Assembly (NCBI GenBank): GCA_009731375.1
Contig: BJOX01000260.1
Span: forward strand, 687,940 to 751,939
Source of the DNA: Paulinella micropora
Taxonomy: Eukaryota; Cercozoa; Imbricatea; Euglyphida
Length of the DNA: 64,000 nucleotides
Direction: 5' to 3'
Of this stretch, positions 8,970 to 17,698 are shown piece by piece. The notes under the pieces were generated by a model that was not told the origin of the DNA, made no database searches, and saw only the letters and a program-made list of their open reading frames with translations. Numbering within the stretch: position 1 is the first letter of the stretch; every line of letters begins with the position of its first letter. A program made the translations under genes and the position numbers.

Positions 8970-9395
8970 ATGAACGTACAAGTTCAGTGCGGTGCGTGTA
9001 CTGGTGCACGCATTGTCACTAGGTCGGAGCTGCAAGTGTGTCCGCGATGCCGCGAACCTCGGTTCTACCTGTGCATGCACAAGAGGTGCTTTGCGGAAGT
9101 ATGCTTTGAGTGCGGCATCGACACGAGACCACACGTGTGTCTCTCCAGGTGCCTGAACTACTGTATCGTAACCGGCGAAGCACGCGGAGCTCGTAAATCG
9201 CGGGCGGATCGGCCCAAGAAGAAGACGCAAAAGAAGACGCAGAAGAAGCAGCAGAAGAAGCAGCAGCAAAAGATCTCGTCCAGCCAGCCTGCGCCCACTT
9301 CCGCGCAGGAGGGGGCCTTGTTGTCGTGGGTGCGACAGCAAGGCCCCAAAGCAGACACTGAGGAGCTGAAGGAGGAGGAGCAAGAGGCCCAGTAG
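8970..9395 (+). CDS. Small Cys-rich zinc-binding protein with basic tail (141 aa)
   Basis: The start MNVQVQCGACTGAR at 8970 is preferred over an earlier in-frame ATG that lies in the G/C-run region. Cysteine pairs follow in the order CGAC, CPRC, then CMHKRC, CFECG, and a final HVC with CLNYC. This is enough ligands for two or three zinc sites of the zinc-ribbon or RING/B-box-like kind. The second half is almost all Lys and Gln (KKKTQKKTQKKQQKK), then an acidic end, typical of a nuclear or nucleic-acid-bound protein. It lies 140 bases after the preceding plus-strand stop and converges on the heliorhodopsin gene. Its stop is followed by T-runs and AATTAAAAAAAGC. Specific function unknown. Confidence 0.6.
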   Translation: MNVQVQCGACTGARIVTRSELQVCPRCREPRFYLCMHKRCFAEVCFECGIDTRPHVCLSRCLNYCIVTGEARGARKSRADRPKKKTQKKTQKKQQKKQQQKISSSQPAPTSAQEGALLSWVRQQGPKADTEELKEEEQEAQ

Positions 9396-9466
9396 AAGTT
9401 TTTTTTTCTTGTTTTTGTTTTTATTTTCGTAATTAAAAAAAGCAAAGCAGCAAGCACGCTGCGTTT

Positions 9467-10572
9467 TTAGAGTCCGGGCTGTGGCTGGGGCAGCCAGTCG
9501 GCAGATTGGTTTTTGAGCGACACGAGTGCTAGGCCAGTGAGGGCCATCTTGCTGGTCAGGCTCAGGCAGCAGTAGCCGATTTCGGCGTACGGGTTGAGGC
9601 TAGAGGTCAGCCCCGCTGAGCTCTGGCTGCTGAAAAAAGGCGGAGACTGCAGCCGGACGACACAGTAGGCCTCCCAGAAACCAAAGCTGGCAAAGAAAAG
9701 AGACTCTAGCAAAATGGCAGCAAGGATGATAAGTTTGACGTTTTGCCTCTTGCCCCCGACGACGGGGGGCGTCTCGAGGCTGGCGACGACCCCCCCCCCG
9801 CGGCAAACCACAGGGGCAAGAAGGACAGCACGAGCAGTAGCCACGAAAGGCCCCAGCACGCCAGGGTCAGGCCCCGCAGCGCGGCGGCTGCGCTACGAAG
9901 CTGTGGAGTGCTGGAATTTTCTGGGCCATCCTCAGCATCATTCAAAGTAGCATTTGGTCTGTCATCTTGTTGCCTTCCATCATCATCTTTCAGTAGCAGG
10001 GACCGCTCTGCAGTCTCGCCTGGCTGCAGAGCAGCTAGCGGAGTCTGCCAGTAGCGCCAGGCGAGCAAGGGGGCAAGTCCCCCGACCCAGACCATGAGGT
10101 TGCAGAGTACAAACGAGACCACTAACGCTGTCACCGATCGTTCCCCCGCCAGTAGCTGAAGCTGTAACAGCATCAAGGGTGCGGTGATGGAGTATTCTAG
10201 CCAGCGGGCCGCCGCTGGATACCAGCTGCGCCTCGGCTGACAGCAGCTGTCCAAGAGGTAACACTGGACCAAGTGGCCTGCTGCAGTGAGGAAATGGAAT
10301 GCAACCGACAGAGCCCATAGCGAAACGCCAGGGCCGATACTTGTGAGTTCTAGCCAGGCCCCTAAAGTCACGAGGGAGGTCTGGGCCCGTGGCAGGTCTC
10401 TGGCAAAGTCTAGTGGCGGCAGGAACTGCAGGATGGCAAGCGTCAAGTGGGCCACAAAAGCTACGAAATTGAGCACAAGAACAGCAGGCCACGACCAGGC
10501 ATGGCCTGCCGAATCTTCTGCAGCTATTTTTTTAGCAGTACTCTTTCTCTCCTTGCGTTTTTCTTTCGGCAT
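9467..10572 (-). CDS. Heliorhodopsin, frame interrupted at a C10 run
   Basis: Seven hydrophobic helices can be counted. Helix 2 ends with LTAAGH, the position of the conserved His. Helix 3 holds RWLEYSITAPLM, the EYS signature whose Glu is the Schiff-base counterion in heliorhodopsins. Helix 7 holds CLSLTSKMALTG, whose Lys would bind retinal. The N-terminus MPKEKRKERKSTAKK is strongly positive, which fits the inverted, N-inside topology of this family. Helices 1-5 and helices 6-7 are in different frames that meet at ten C (9790-9799), so a one-base homopolymer error or a real frameshift separates them. An insert of about 45 polar residues before helix 5 makes it longer than the usual 250-270 aa. 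It would be a light-sensing or ion-conducting membrane protein. It lies divergent to the 510-aa gene across an 80-N gap. Confidence 0.8.
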
Positions 10573-10591
10573 TTTCAATCTTTATTTTAGG

Positions 10592-10671
10592 NNNNNNNNN
10601 NNNNNNNNNNNNNNNNNNNNNNNNNNNNNNNNNNNNNNNNNNNNNNNNNNNNNNNNNNNNNNNNNNNNNNN
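10592..10671. other. Assembly gap (80 N) with G-run edge
   Basis: The gap sits in the shared upstream region of the divergent heliorhodopsin and 510-aa genes. Its right edge is a G7 run, suggesting that the missing sequence is another homopolymer tract. Confidence 0.9.
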
Positions 10672-10769
10672 GGGGGGGAAGAAGAAGGGGATTTTTTTTG
10701 TGTCCGAATACCATATAAAGAAAAAAGGCGAGCAATGGTGGAAGCGGGAGGGGGGTTGTGAAGAAGAAT

Positions 10770-12302
10770 ATGATCATGCGTAAGCAAGTTGCCGATCAGG
10801 TGCTGGCGGGTGTGAGACAGCCCCCAGCCTGGCCTCCGGCTCATGTGGAAGAGAAGGCAGGAGGCCAGGTGCTTGCAGGTCAGCCGGTAGTGAAAGGCGC
10901 CTGCGAGGAGCTGTGCGACGATTTGTTGCTGAAGGGCTGGAGCGTACAGAATTTACGTCTGGAATCTACAGGCCAGAGCAAAGACTTTTACGCCAGGCTG
11001 GCTCAGGCTGAGCCAGCCTGGCTCAGCGATCCGGTGGCGGAGTCTGATCTGTGTGTGGGCCGCCCGGAGCTGTTTCACCACGTCTTTCTGCAGACTGTGC
11101 GGCGCGAGCTGAATGCGCTGGTGGCTCCGTCCCTGGCGGCGTGGGTGAGGCTGTTACTGGAGCAGGGCTCCAGTGCTGGTGCGCAGTGGAGTTTGGAGCA
11201 GCTGGCTGACACGGTAGTGTGTGTGCCGGCGGGCGTTAGGCCGCCGGCACGGTCTTGGGAAAAGGGGCACGCACTCGGTTGTAACGGGCGTGATTATTAT
11301 TTCGAGGGTTTTCTGCAGCTAAGCGGAGAGCACCCGTACGAACTAAGCGCGGTAAGCTGGTGGGACTTGTGCGCAGGGCTGGCTCAGAGCCTGCAGGACC
11401 AGAACGCGCTGGGGACGTTGTGGGCAAATCTGCGGCGGCAGGTGTTGTCGGCCAAAAACAAGAGTGAGGCCCAGAAACGCTTGGCCGAGGATTCGGCAGG
11501 CCTGTCGAATGTTTCCTGCGCGGAAGCTTCGCAGAAGCTCGAGAACGAGTTTGAAGCAGAAATCCTTTCGCTCGAGAAGCGCGTGCTGGAAGAGTGTGCC
11601 TACGTGTTGTCCAAGCCTCACGCCTTTGTGTGTGACGCGGGGCCTCGGGTGACGAGCGAAAGGCTGTACCGGCCGGTGGTGGTAGGCAGTGGCTACCCCG
11701 CAGTGGCGGCCTGGCCGTGGGAACGCTCGCCGCCACTAGCGTCGGTGCTCGGTCCCGGGACGACGGCCGGGGCCCGAGGCATTTACATCCGGGCTTTGCA
11801 GCAGTATCTGCGCAAGAGCCCCGGGTGCGCGTGTCTGGTGCTTGCAAACACGCTGGACAGGGTGGCGGGCGGCCACCCTGTCGAGCAGGGGCTGGGGGCA
11901 GGGACGCTGTGGCTGGCGTCGGAGAACACGTTTGTGCGCAGGAGTGCGCAGGGCGCACCCCTGCGCAGTCCTGCGGTGTACCTGCGCGTGGCCTGGCGCG
12001 TGACGCTCGGGCAAGCGGCGTTGCACAGTGTGCCCCTTTCGTTTGCGGGCCCCTGGCAGCGTGGTGGGCTAGAGCACGCGGCCCTGCTGCCGCGCCTGAG
12101 CAGTCACGAAGTGCTGCACTATGTGCGCTGTGCGGCCTGGAAAACAGAGTTCAAGTCCGAGCAAAGGGAGAGCCTGGTCGTGTCGGCTCCGGCGCTGCGC
12201 CGCGGCCGGCTGTATGTACAGTGCGACTCAGCCACCGGCCCCTTCGATGGAGAATGGCCCTCCGGGGACGGCTACACTATCCCCGCCATCCTCAGGCAAT
12301 GA
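10770..12302 (+). CDS. Unknown 510-aa protein
   Basis: ATG at 10770 (MIMRKQVADQVLAG) is the first ATG after the G-rich upstream region; an in-frame GTG lies four codons earlier. The protein is acidic to neutral, rich in Ala, Leu and Trp, without membrane helices or obvious repeats. A central part (ARSWEKGHALGCNGRDYYF) and a later conserved-looking segment (YRPVVVGSGYPAVAAW, LASVLGPGTTAGARG) do not match a family I know. An internal charged helix (SQKLENEFEAEILSLEKR) may be a coiled coil. The last 20 or so codons overlap, in another frame, the first codons of the retroelement gag-like frame, so the natural C-terminus could have been replaced when the element inserted. No function is proposed. 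Confidence 0.55.
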   Translation: MIMRKQVADQVLAGVRQPPAWPPAHVEEKAGGQVLAGQPVVKGACEELCDDLLLKGWSVQNLRLESTGQSKDFYARLAQAEPAWLSDPVAESDLCVGRPELFHHVFLQTVRRELNALVAPSLAAWVRLLLEQGSSAGAQWSLEQLADTVVCVPAGVRPPARSWEKGHALGCNGRDYYFEGFLQLSGEHPYELSAVSWWDLCAGLAQSLQDQNALGTLWANLRRQVLSAKNKSEAQKRLAEDSAGLSNVSCAEASQKLENEFEAEILSLEKRVLEECAYVLSKPHAFVCDAGPRVTSERLYRPVVVGSGYPAVAAWPWERSPPLASVLGPGTTAGARGIYIRALQQYLRKSPGCACLVLANTLDRVAGGHPVEQGLGAGTLWLASENTFVRRSAQGAPLRSPAVYLRVAWRVTLGQAALHSVPLSFAGPWQRGGLEHAALLPRLSSHEVLHYVRCAAWKTEFKSEQRESLVVSAPALRRGRLYVQCDSATGPFDGEWPSGDGYTIPAILRQ

Positions 12303-12999
12303 ATCCTCGTCAGCATCGTCGACAGCAAGAGTACTGCGATCGTCCACCTTTGCAGGTGTTCCACCCCGCACGCTACACATGATGGCCCGAGTTCGATCCC
12401 TCTTCGTGATGACCCGCCCGACCACCGCGCCAGGACCTGACGTTGCTACTCAAGCCCGCGAACTTGCATTCAACTTGCAGTTGACCAACTTGTCAATGCT
12501 GTTGGCATGCAACCGCATCATCGACACAGTAAGCAAGTGGGGAGACAAGCCCGCAATGGCTCTCATGGACACGTACTGGACTCGGTACATTCGTGTCACT
12601 GACGAACGCACCCGCGTCTGGAGCATCATCCCGTACATGGAATATTTCATGGAGCTGTTCAAGGGACGACTGGACAAGGGAAACACGAAGCGACCAGCTA
12701 TGCAAGCCCTCAAACTTCGACGCTTCAAGAAGGAAAGCCTCGCAGGGAAGGTAAATCGTTGCATCATAAGCTACGAGACGGCCCATGCAGCTGGCTACCA
12801 GACCGCCGACTTCAATCAAGTCCGCGATGTGTCTCGGATGCTTACGCCCATGGAACGACAGCGATGGACCCTATACGCCACCGAGATATTTAACGCAATT
12901 GGTGTTGCATGGCCCCGCGATCTCACTGACCTTCTGCCCTGGACCAACTCCCTCGATCTCTACTGCATGGAAGAATATTGGCCCTGGATGGAAAACTAG
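12247..12999 (+). CDS. Gag-like first frame of the Ty3-type element
   Basis: The frame is open from 12121, but its first part overlaps the upstream gene, so MENGPPGTATLS at 12247 is taken as the start. A Ser/Thr-rich lead is followed by a helix-rich domain (LAFNLQLTNLSMLLACNRII, TYWTRYIRV, LTPMERQRWTLY) of the size of a capsid domain, ending at TAG 12997-12999. The next frame overlaps it by about 200 bases, as expected for a gag to downstream frameshift. The capsid assignment rests on position only. Confidence 0.45.
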   Translation: MENGPPGTATLSPPSSGNESSSASSTARVLRSSTFAGVPPRTLHMMARVRSLFVMTRPTTAPGPDVATQARELAFNLQLTNLSMLLACNRIIDTVSKWGDKPAMALMDTYWTRYIRVTDERTRVWSIIPYMEYFMELFKGRLDKGNTKRPAMQALKLRRFKKESLAGKVNRCIISYETAHAAGYQTADFNQVRDVSRMLTPMERQRWTLYATEIFNAIGVAWPRDLTDLLPWTNSLDLYCMEEYWPWMEN

Positions 13000-13930
13000 T
13001 ACTACGAAGCCCTCGTCGGCTGCCACATACAAGCGACTACGGGAGCGCCCTCCTCATCCGACGCCTTCCACCTTCTCCCGGGACTCAACCGTCAAGGTCG
13101 ACACTCGTCAGAAGAGACCGCGTAAGACGCAGCAGGAAAACAAAGAGAACAAACGTCCTCCTCGTCAGAAGCGCAAGGCTGATGCCATGTCGATGGCCCA
13201 ACCGGCTGCATCACCGGATCGTGGACGCCCCAACAAGCGGACTAAGACGGACAAGCCAGCCCCGACTACGAAGAAGACGGCAACACGCCCACCATTCACC
13301 AAGGCGAATGCGATTGCCATCCCTTCAAAGAAATCGTCGATGGTTACGGCCGCCACCAAGTCCGCCCCGACCTCCCCAAAGCGCCCACCCTTCACCGGGA
13401 TTCCATGCTCCTACTGCAAGGAACATAAACAGTTCCTCAAGCCGAATCAGACCCCGAAGCACTCGCTTGAACAATGCAAGCTGCGGCAACAGCGTTGTCA
13501 GGATGAAGGCAAGCATTGCAACTGGAAGCCATCCTCGGCCGCCACGCAGAAGCAGCCACGGGCTTTCCACATGACGACGCGCGCGGCGTCTCAGGAATCA
13601 CGACGTCTACTCCGCATTTCTACGACCCCGACCGTCATCTGCGGGAACATATACGCACGCAAATCATTGCGCCCGTCCCCGGAAGAAGACATCATCGGTA
13701 AGACTACATGCGTTCTAGACTCGGCCTGCAACTGCAAGGGCGTAGCCCTCCTCGACTGGGTAATACACCAAGGACTTGAGATCGTGTCGCTCCCACCCGT
13801 CGACGCACGCTCATCTGTGGGTGTTGATGCTACTCTTTCTGAAGGCATTGAACTTTTCGTCTCGGCCACACCGACGTCTCCGTTCCATGCCATCACGATA
13901 TATATCTCGAGCCACCTCCCGAAGATATGA
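12785..13930 (+). CDS. Nucleocapsid/protease-like frame
   Basis: A very basic region (RQKRPRKTQQENKENKR, KRTKTDKPAP) precedes a zinc-knuckle-like array: CSYC, then after 14 residues HSLEQC, then two more Cys. This is a CCHC knuckle with an enlarged loop. Near the end, KTTCVLDSACN resembles the D-S/T-G active site of retroviral aspartic proteases, with Ala replacing Gly. The frame stops at TGA 13928-13930, overlapping the ATG of the next frame. The beginning of the frame before about 12990 is probably not translated from its own ATG but reached by frameshift. Confidence 0.45.
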   Translation: MQLATRPPTSIKSAMCLGCLRPWNDSDGPYTPPRYLTQLVLHGPAISLTFCPGPTPSISTAWKNIGPGWKTSTTKPSSAATYKRLRERPPHPTPSTFSRDSTVKVDTRQKRPRKTQQENKENKRPPRQKRKADAMSMAQPAASPDRGRPNKRTKTDKPAPTTKKTATRPPFTKANAIAIPSKKSSMVTAATKSAPTSPKRPPFTGIPCSYCKEHKQFLKPNQTPKHSLEQCKLRQQRCQDEGKHCNWKPSSAATQKQPRAFHMTTRAASQESRRLLRISTTPTVICGNIYARKSLRPSPEEDIIGKTTCVLDSACNCKGVALLDWVIHQGLEIVSLPPVDARSSVGVDATLSEGIELFVSATPTSPFHAITIYISSHLPKI

Positions 13931-15681
13931 ACCTGCTTCTTGCCAACCAGGTCTCGGCCCAGCTCAACCTCTCCATTGACGACGCGCAAGCGATTCGGCC
14001 CACGGACTACATGCCCCTGAAGCCGCCTTCCAAGCAAATCGTCTACGAGACGGAGTTCCATCTCTTCGAGACGCCACTTCAAGTCGGTGATTTACAACTT
14101 GCTACGGTTAGCTACGACTTTCGCCCTACAACTCTGGCGAAAGAGACGTCCTACCCGATAGTCAAATTCAACAAGATCATCGACCGCCGTCCCAAACTGC
14201 AGCTCTCTTCGAACTCCCACGACCTTCTGTCTACTTCGAACGCCCACCTCTACGGCCGCCAAGTCAACCTGTTCATGTCCTCGTGTGATACAGGAAAGAG
14301 ATCACCGCTGGAATTCAGAATTGGATGGAAAGAACGACGTAAGAAGGAAAACGACGAAGAGGAAGATGAGGAGGACGACGAAGAAGCTGACGAAGAAGCT
14401 GACGAAGGGGCCGACGAAGAAGAAGAGGAAGAAGAAGTCGAACTAGTCGAGACCGAGAGCGAACAAGATGGCGAAAGCAAGGCGAGCGCTCCTACACCTG
14501 TGCAGACGCAGCATGTCACAACACGCTCTCGTGTACGACAAGAAGAAAACAAACGCACTCCACCGTCATCCTCCAAACGACAGAAGCTGGAGACATCCCC
14601 ACCTCCCGAGGAATCTCCAGCTCCTTCGACTGACGCGACTGCTACTCCGACTACGAGCGAATCAACCCGAGTGTGGAGGGAAACACCTCCCTCTCAAGTT
14701 GAAAACACACCACGTGCCCCTTCTACCAACGAGTGGCTTCTATCGGCCTGGAAAAGGGAAGACGAACTGGCGCGACAATACCTCACTCAACTCCGAGGTA
14801 AGCCTTCGCAGACGAAACGCTACCGGGTGACAGCATCATCATCATCGGCGTCGGCAGCATCATCGTCATCATCATCATCATCGTCATCATCATCGTCGGT
14901 ACGACCTACTCCGATTATGACGGCGCCATCGACGGCCACATCAGCGACGCCCCCTGTGCTGACCAACCAGGCCCAGTCTTCATCATTATCGTCCTCATCA
15001 GCGCCGAGAGCGGTGTCCCCTACTATCGCAGACTGCATGCCGGTTCGTCAAATCAACGACAACCTCGTTCGAGATTTCAATCAGGTTCCGGGTTCACCAT
15101 CACCCCAACTGACACTTGAGTCTGGAGCATTCGCTTCAGAAGAGGAGTCCGAACCCGAAACAGTGGAGCCATCCCCCATCGGAAGAGTTCGGCCCATCCT
15201 CAGTCCGCAGTCCCGACCGAGGAGGACAGCTACATTGCCCCCGGCGGCAAATGGATCCCCTTTTGTCGGACCCGGCCCATTGGACGAATTCAAGGGACTC
15301 GTGGGATTCACAGCACAGCAGATGACACCAAATGTTCGTAACGCCATTGGAAACCCCATCCAACTCAGACGAGTCGACCTTCAGACTCCGATAGCCACCT
15401 TCCGCGCGGACCTTCATACTCCGCCTGCAAGAGGTCCAGCCGGTCCCATACGCATGGGTACCTCCACGCTTGGTTCCTGCACCAGAAGAAAAAGAAGCCC
15501 CTACCACAGACATGGACTTGTGGATTGGCAAGGAAGTATACGCGAACTACTTCCCGACGCTGGGATCTGTTTGCTTCGCAGGTACATACTCCAGATGCCC
15601 ACACGTTGGTTATTGGGTACCAGAGCAAATAATCACCAGCCAAGGACTATGGCCCGACAGCATCATTCCACACAGAGCTAA
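13927..15681 (+). CDS. Acidic, poly-Ser linker protein of the Ty3-type element
   Basis: The ATG overlaps the preceding TGA (ATGA), so re-initiation is possible. The first residues (MNLLLANQVSAQLNLS) could be the end of the protease fold. Then come a Glu/Asp block (about residues 140-175), a Ser/Thr/Pro-rich region with a run of Ser encoded by TCA/TCG repeats near 14832-14900, and a region with GFTAQQMTPNVRNAIGNP. The last about 70 codons after 15470 look less coding than the overlapping frame. It is low-complexity and unlike standard gag or pol modules. Confidence 0.4.
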   Translation: MNLLLANQVSAQLNLSIDDAQAIRPTDYMPLKPPSKQIVYETEFHLFETPLQVGDLQLATVSYDFRPTTLAKETSYPIVKFNKIIDRRPKLQLSSNSHDLLSTSNAHLYGRQVNLFMSSCDTGKRSPLEFRIGWKERRKKENDEEEDEEDDEEADEEADEGADEEEEEEEVELVETESEQDGESKASAPTPVQTQHVTTRSRVRQEENKRTPPSSSKRQKLETSPPPEESPAPSTDATATPTTSESTRVWRETPPSQVENTPRAPSTNEWLLSAWKREDELARQYLTQLRGKPSQTKRYRVTASSSSASAASSSSSSSSSSSSSVRPTPIMTAPSTATSATPPVLTNQAQSSSLSSSSAPRAVSPTIADCMPVRQINDNLVRDFNQVPGSPSPQLTLESGAFASEEESEPETVEPSPIGRVRPILSPQSRPRRTATLPPAANGSPFVGPGPLDEFKGLVGFTAQQMTPNVRNAIGNPIQLRRVDLQTPIATFRADLHTPPARGPAGPIRMGTSTLGSCTRRKRSPYHRHGLVDWQGSIRELLPDAGICLLRRYILQMPTRWLLGTRANNHQPRTMARQHHSTQS

Positions 15682-15933
15682 TGGCTGGGACTACCCCGAG
15701 TGGAACGAGCGTTGCTACGCACGGCAGACGACGCACGTGGGACTTACGAGATCCCACCACCCGTGGACCACATCCATTGGAGATCTGCAAATCGCATGGT
15801 CCTCCCATTCACGGAGTACTACAACTGCGAACCCAAAACAGCAAAAACAACAGATCTAACAACCACCAACTGTTTTCTTTTCACAATCTGCAATCATCGA
15901 AACGTGCTAAGCAACAGAAGCAAGATTTTCTAA
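15470..15933 (+). pseudogene. Fragmented coding module of the Ty3-type element
   Basis: In one frame a Cys/Trp/Tyr-rich segment reads GSVCFAGTYSRCPHVGYW and continues to about 15725. There the coding look moves to a neighbouring frame (GTYEIPPPVDHIHWRSANRM) that ends near 15933. A single-base indel would join them. No family recognised. Confidence 0.35.
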
Positions 15934-15992
15934 CGCGTCACCTGGCGCGGTCTCCTGGTATCAAGATCTCCATTATGCGTTGCGCCTGATGT

Positions 15993-16643
15993 GTGTTTCC
16001 TTTCATACGTGTCTTACACTTTACCTGGGAAGCACTGACGGGCTTGACAGGGAACCCATACCAGAGCGCATCATCGAGTTCTGCAACAGGCTCCTCATCG
16101 AGCTCCTCATCGAGTTCTTCATCGAGTTCATCAACGAGCACAACTTTGAGCACAACTTTGAGCACAACTTCGAGTACAACTTCGAGTTCGTCTTCGAGTT
16201 CGTCTTCGAGTTCGTCTTCGAGTTCGTCTTCGAGTTCGTCGTCAAAAATAGTGCCCGCACGCACCCGTGAGAGTAAGACCTACATACGTACGGACCCTCG
16301 CCAGTATGGAAGAACCCCTTGGGGCAGCCAAACCGCTCATTTTGTTGATGAAACGTACGGCCTTAGTCACGACAGACCTACGCACCTCATGCAACACTAT
16401 TGGCCGCCTCGTAACACGCCCCATGAGATAGATCCTGCTACATATAGCGACATCACGCTGGGAATGTCTCTTCTTTCCCAAGGCGAAGAATGCAAAGGAG
16501 TCGTCAACATGGAAGCCCTTTGCCTACTCGTGACCTGGGTCACGGAACGCACAAAGTCACGTCTTCTTCACGACCAACCCTCGCAAAGACTTAAGAAGGA
16601 GGACGTGGAGAATATTCTGAACCGAAAGGCGCACCCACGATGA
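15993..16643 (+). CDS. Poly-Ser plus unknown domain (216 aa)
   Basis: A Ser run encoded largely by imperfect TCGAGTTC/TCATCGAG repeats (16060-16245) is followed by about 120 residues with several aromatic positions (YIRTDPRQYGRTPWG, ALCLLVTWVTERTKS). The simple repeat is open in both directions. Only the part after 16250 has protein-like composition. It is another module of the long region before pol. Confidence 0.35.
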   Translation: MFPFIRVLHFTWEALTGLTGNPYQSASSSSATGSSSSSSSSSSSSSSTSTTLSTTLSTTSSTTSSSSSSSSSSSSSSSSSSSSSKIVPARTRESKTYIRTDPRQYGRTPWGSQTAHFVDETYGLSHDRPTHLMQHYWPPRNTPHEIDPATYSDITLGMSLLSQGEECKGVVNMEALCLLVTWVTERTKSRLLHDQPSQRLKKEDVENILNRKAHPR

Positions 16644-16667
16644 AGAAATTCTTGGAAACCAACCTGA

Positions 16668-17264
16668 ATGCCACCATCCTTCACTTGGGCCCGGCGACGA
16701 AGCACGGCACAACTTGTGTGTACGGCCCTCGTCGGCCGCCAAGTGGAGCCAACCGGGGACGTGGACTACTTCCGCACCAGCATGGCATATCAATCCAGAC
16801 TCCGTCCTTGGGGATACAAGGCGTCATCGTACCTAGAACTCATTGTCGGTGCTTCCCCAAGAACGGCGCCCCGAGACACCATCGTGGACGCTCTTTCCGA
16901 AGGTGAGTTACTTTTTCCGTGGAGCTGCATTGAAACTCCGACCACCGGCCAATACACCATGGCCCCGGCATTCGGCACCTCAGAATACCAACGCTACTCG
17001 TTCAGGCCACCAACACGAGAACGCTGCTTCGCACTTCAGCACTACTTTCATCGACTCCCTTGTATCGATCCCATCTGGCTAAAGATAACCGCAACGGACT
17101 CCTATTACGACATCCAAGGTAGGCCAGTACGCGAGCGCAGCTACCTATGCACAGTCGACCTCCCTCGGAACTATTTCAACCAGAGCTCCCTGACCATTTA
17201 CTACATGAGCAGGGCGACGGAAAGTTCTTCGACAACATCCTCACAGACAACTGGAGTGGATTAA
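16668..17264 (+). CDS. Unknown module of the Ty3-type element (198 aa)
   Basis: The sequence is protein-like after about codon 15 (VDYFRTSMAYQSRLRPWG, FALQHYFHRLPCIDPIW, RSYLCTVDLPRNYFNQSS) and ends in a Ser/Thr-rich tail. It overlaps the next frame, whose coding character takes over near 17220. No family recognised. Confidence 0.35.
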   Translation: MPPSFTWARRRSTAQLVCTALVGRQVEPTGDVDYFRTSMAYQSRLRPWGYKASSYLELIVGASPRTAPRDTIVDALSEGELLFPWSCIETPTTGQYTMAPAFGTSEYQRYSFRPPTRERCFALQHYFHRLPCIDPIWLKITATDSYYDIQGRPVRERSYLCTVDLPRNYFNQSSLTIYYMSRATESSSTTSSQTTGVD

Positions 17265-17698
17265 CGCGAGGAATTGAAATTACCAGAGGCGTGTTCACGC
17301 TAGGAAGCCATCGGAGGAACGCCCGCCGACACCTCGCCAACTACCTTCGAACGTGCCCGAACTGGATCGACCCACAGCAACCTGACTCGTCCATCCCATG
17401 GCCTACTACATTCTATTGGACCCGTTACGAACACGTGGAATGGATAATAGCCCAAACCGCTATTTATCTCAACGCCAGCCAGACCGGCAAATGCTACAGC
17501 CGCGAAATCCACGTAGTCCATCATCCTACGGGCACTTACCCTTGTAAGTACGACATCGCCAACCCGTTTTCGCGAAAAGCGTTTGAAGGGTTATCCTGTT
17601 GGCGTCCCATGCGTTCGCAAAGAAACCAACTTCCACCCGAATCCCCACATCCGGATATGGGAGGCGGGAAACACACTCGCGGCACAGCCGGTGGATAG
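17147..17698 (+). CDS. Unknown module of the Ty3-type element
   Basis: The credible part starts about 17215 (DGKFFDNILTDNWSGLTRG) and includes ARRHLANYLRTCPNWIDP and HVEWIIAQTAIYLNAS. The frame ends at 17698, after the coding look has shifted to the next frame near 17600. Alternating frames with aromatic-rich modules are the rule throughout 15.4-18.2 kb. Confidence 0.35.
   Translation: MHSRPPSELFQPELPDHLLHEQGDGKFFDNILTDNWSGLTRGIEITRGVFTLGSHRRNARRHLANYLRTCPNWIDPQQPDSSIPWPTTFYWTRYEHVEWIIAQTAIYLNASQTGKCYSREIHVVHHPTGTYPCKYDIANPFSRKAFEGLSCWRPMRSQRNQLPPESPHPDMGGGKHTRGTAGG

Noticed and set aside
8826-9383. 185-aa minus-strand Leu-rich frame
   Set aside because: It is the shadow of the Lys/Gln-rich tail of the Cys-rich plus-strand gene.
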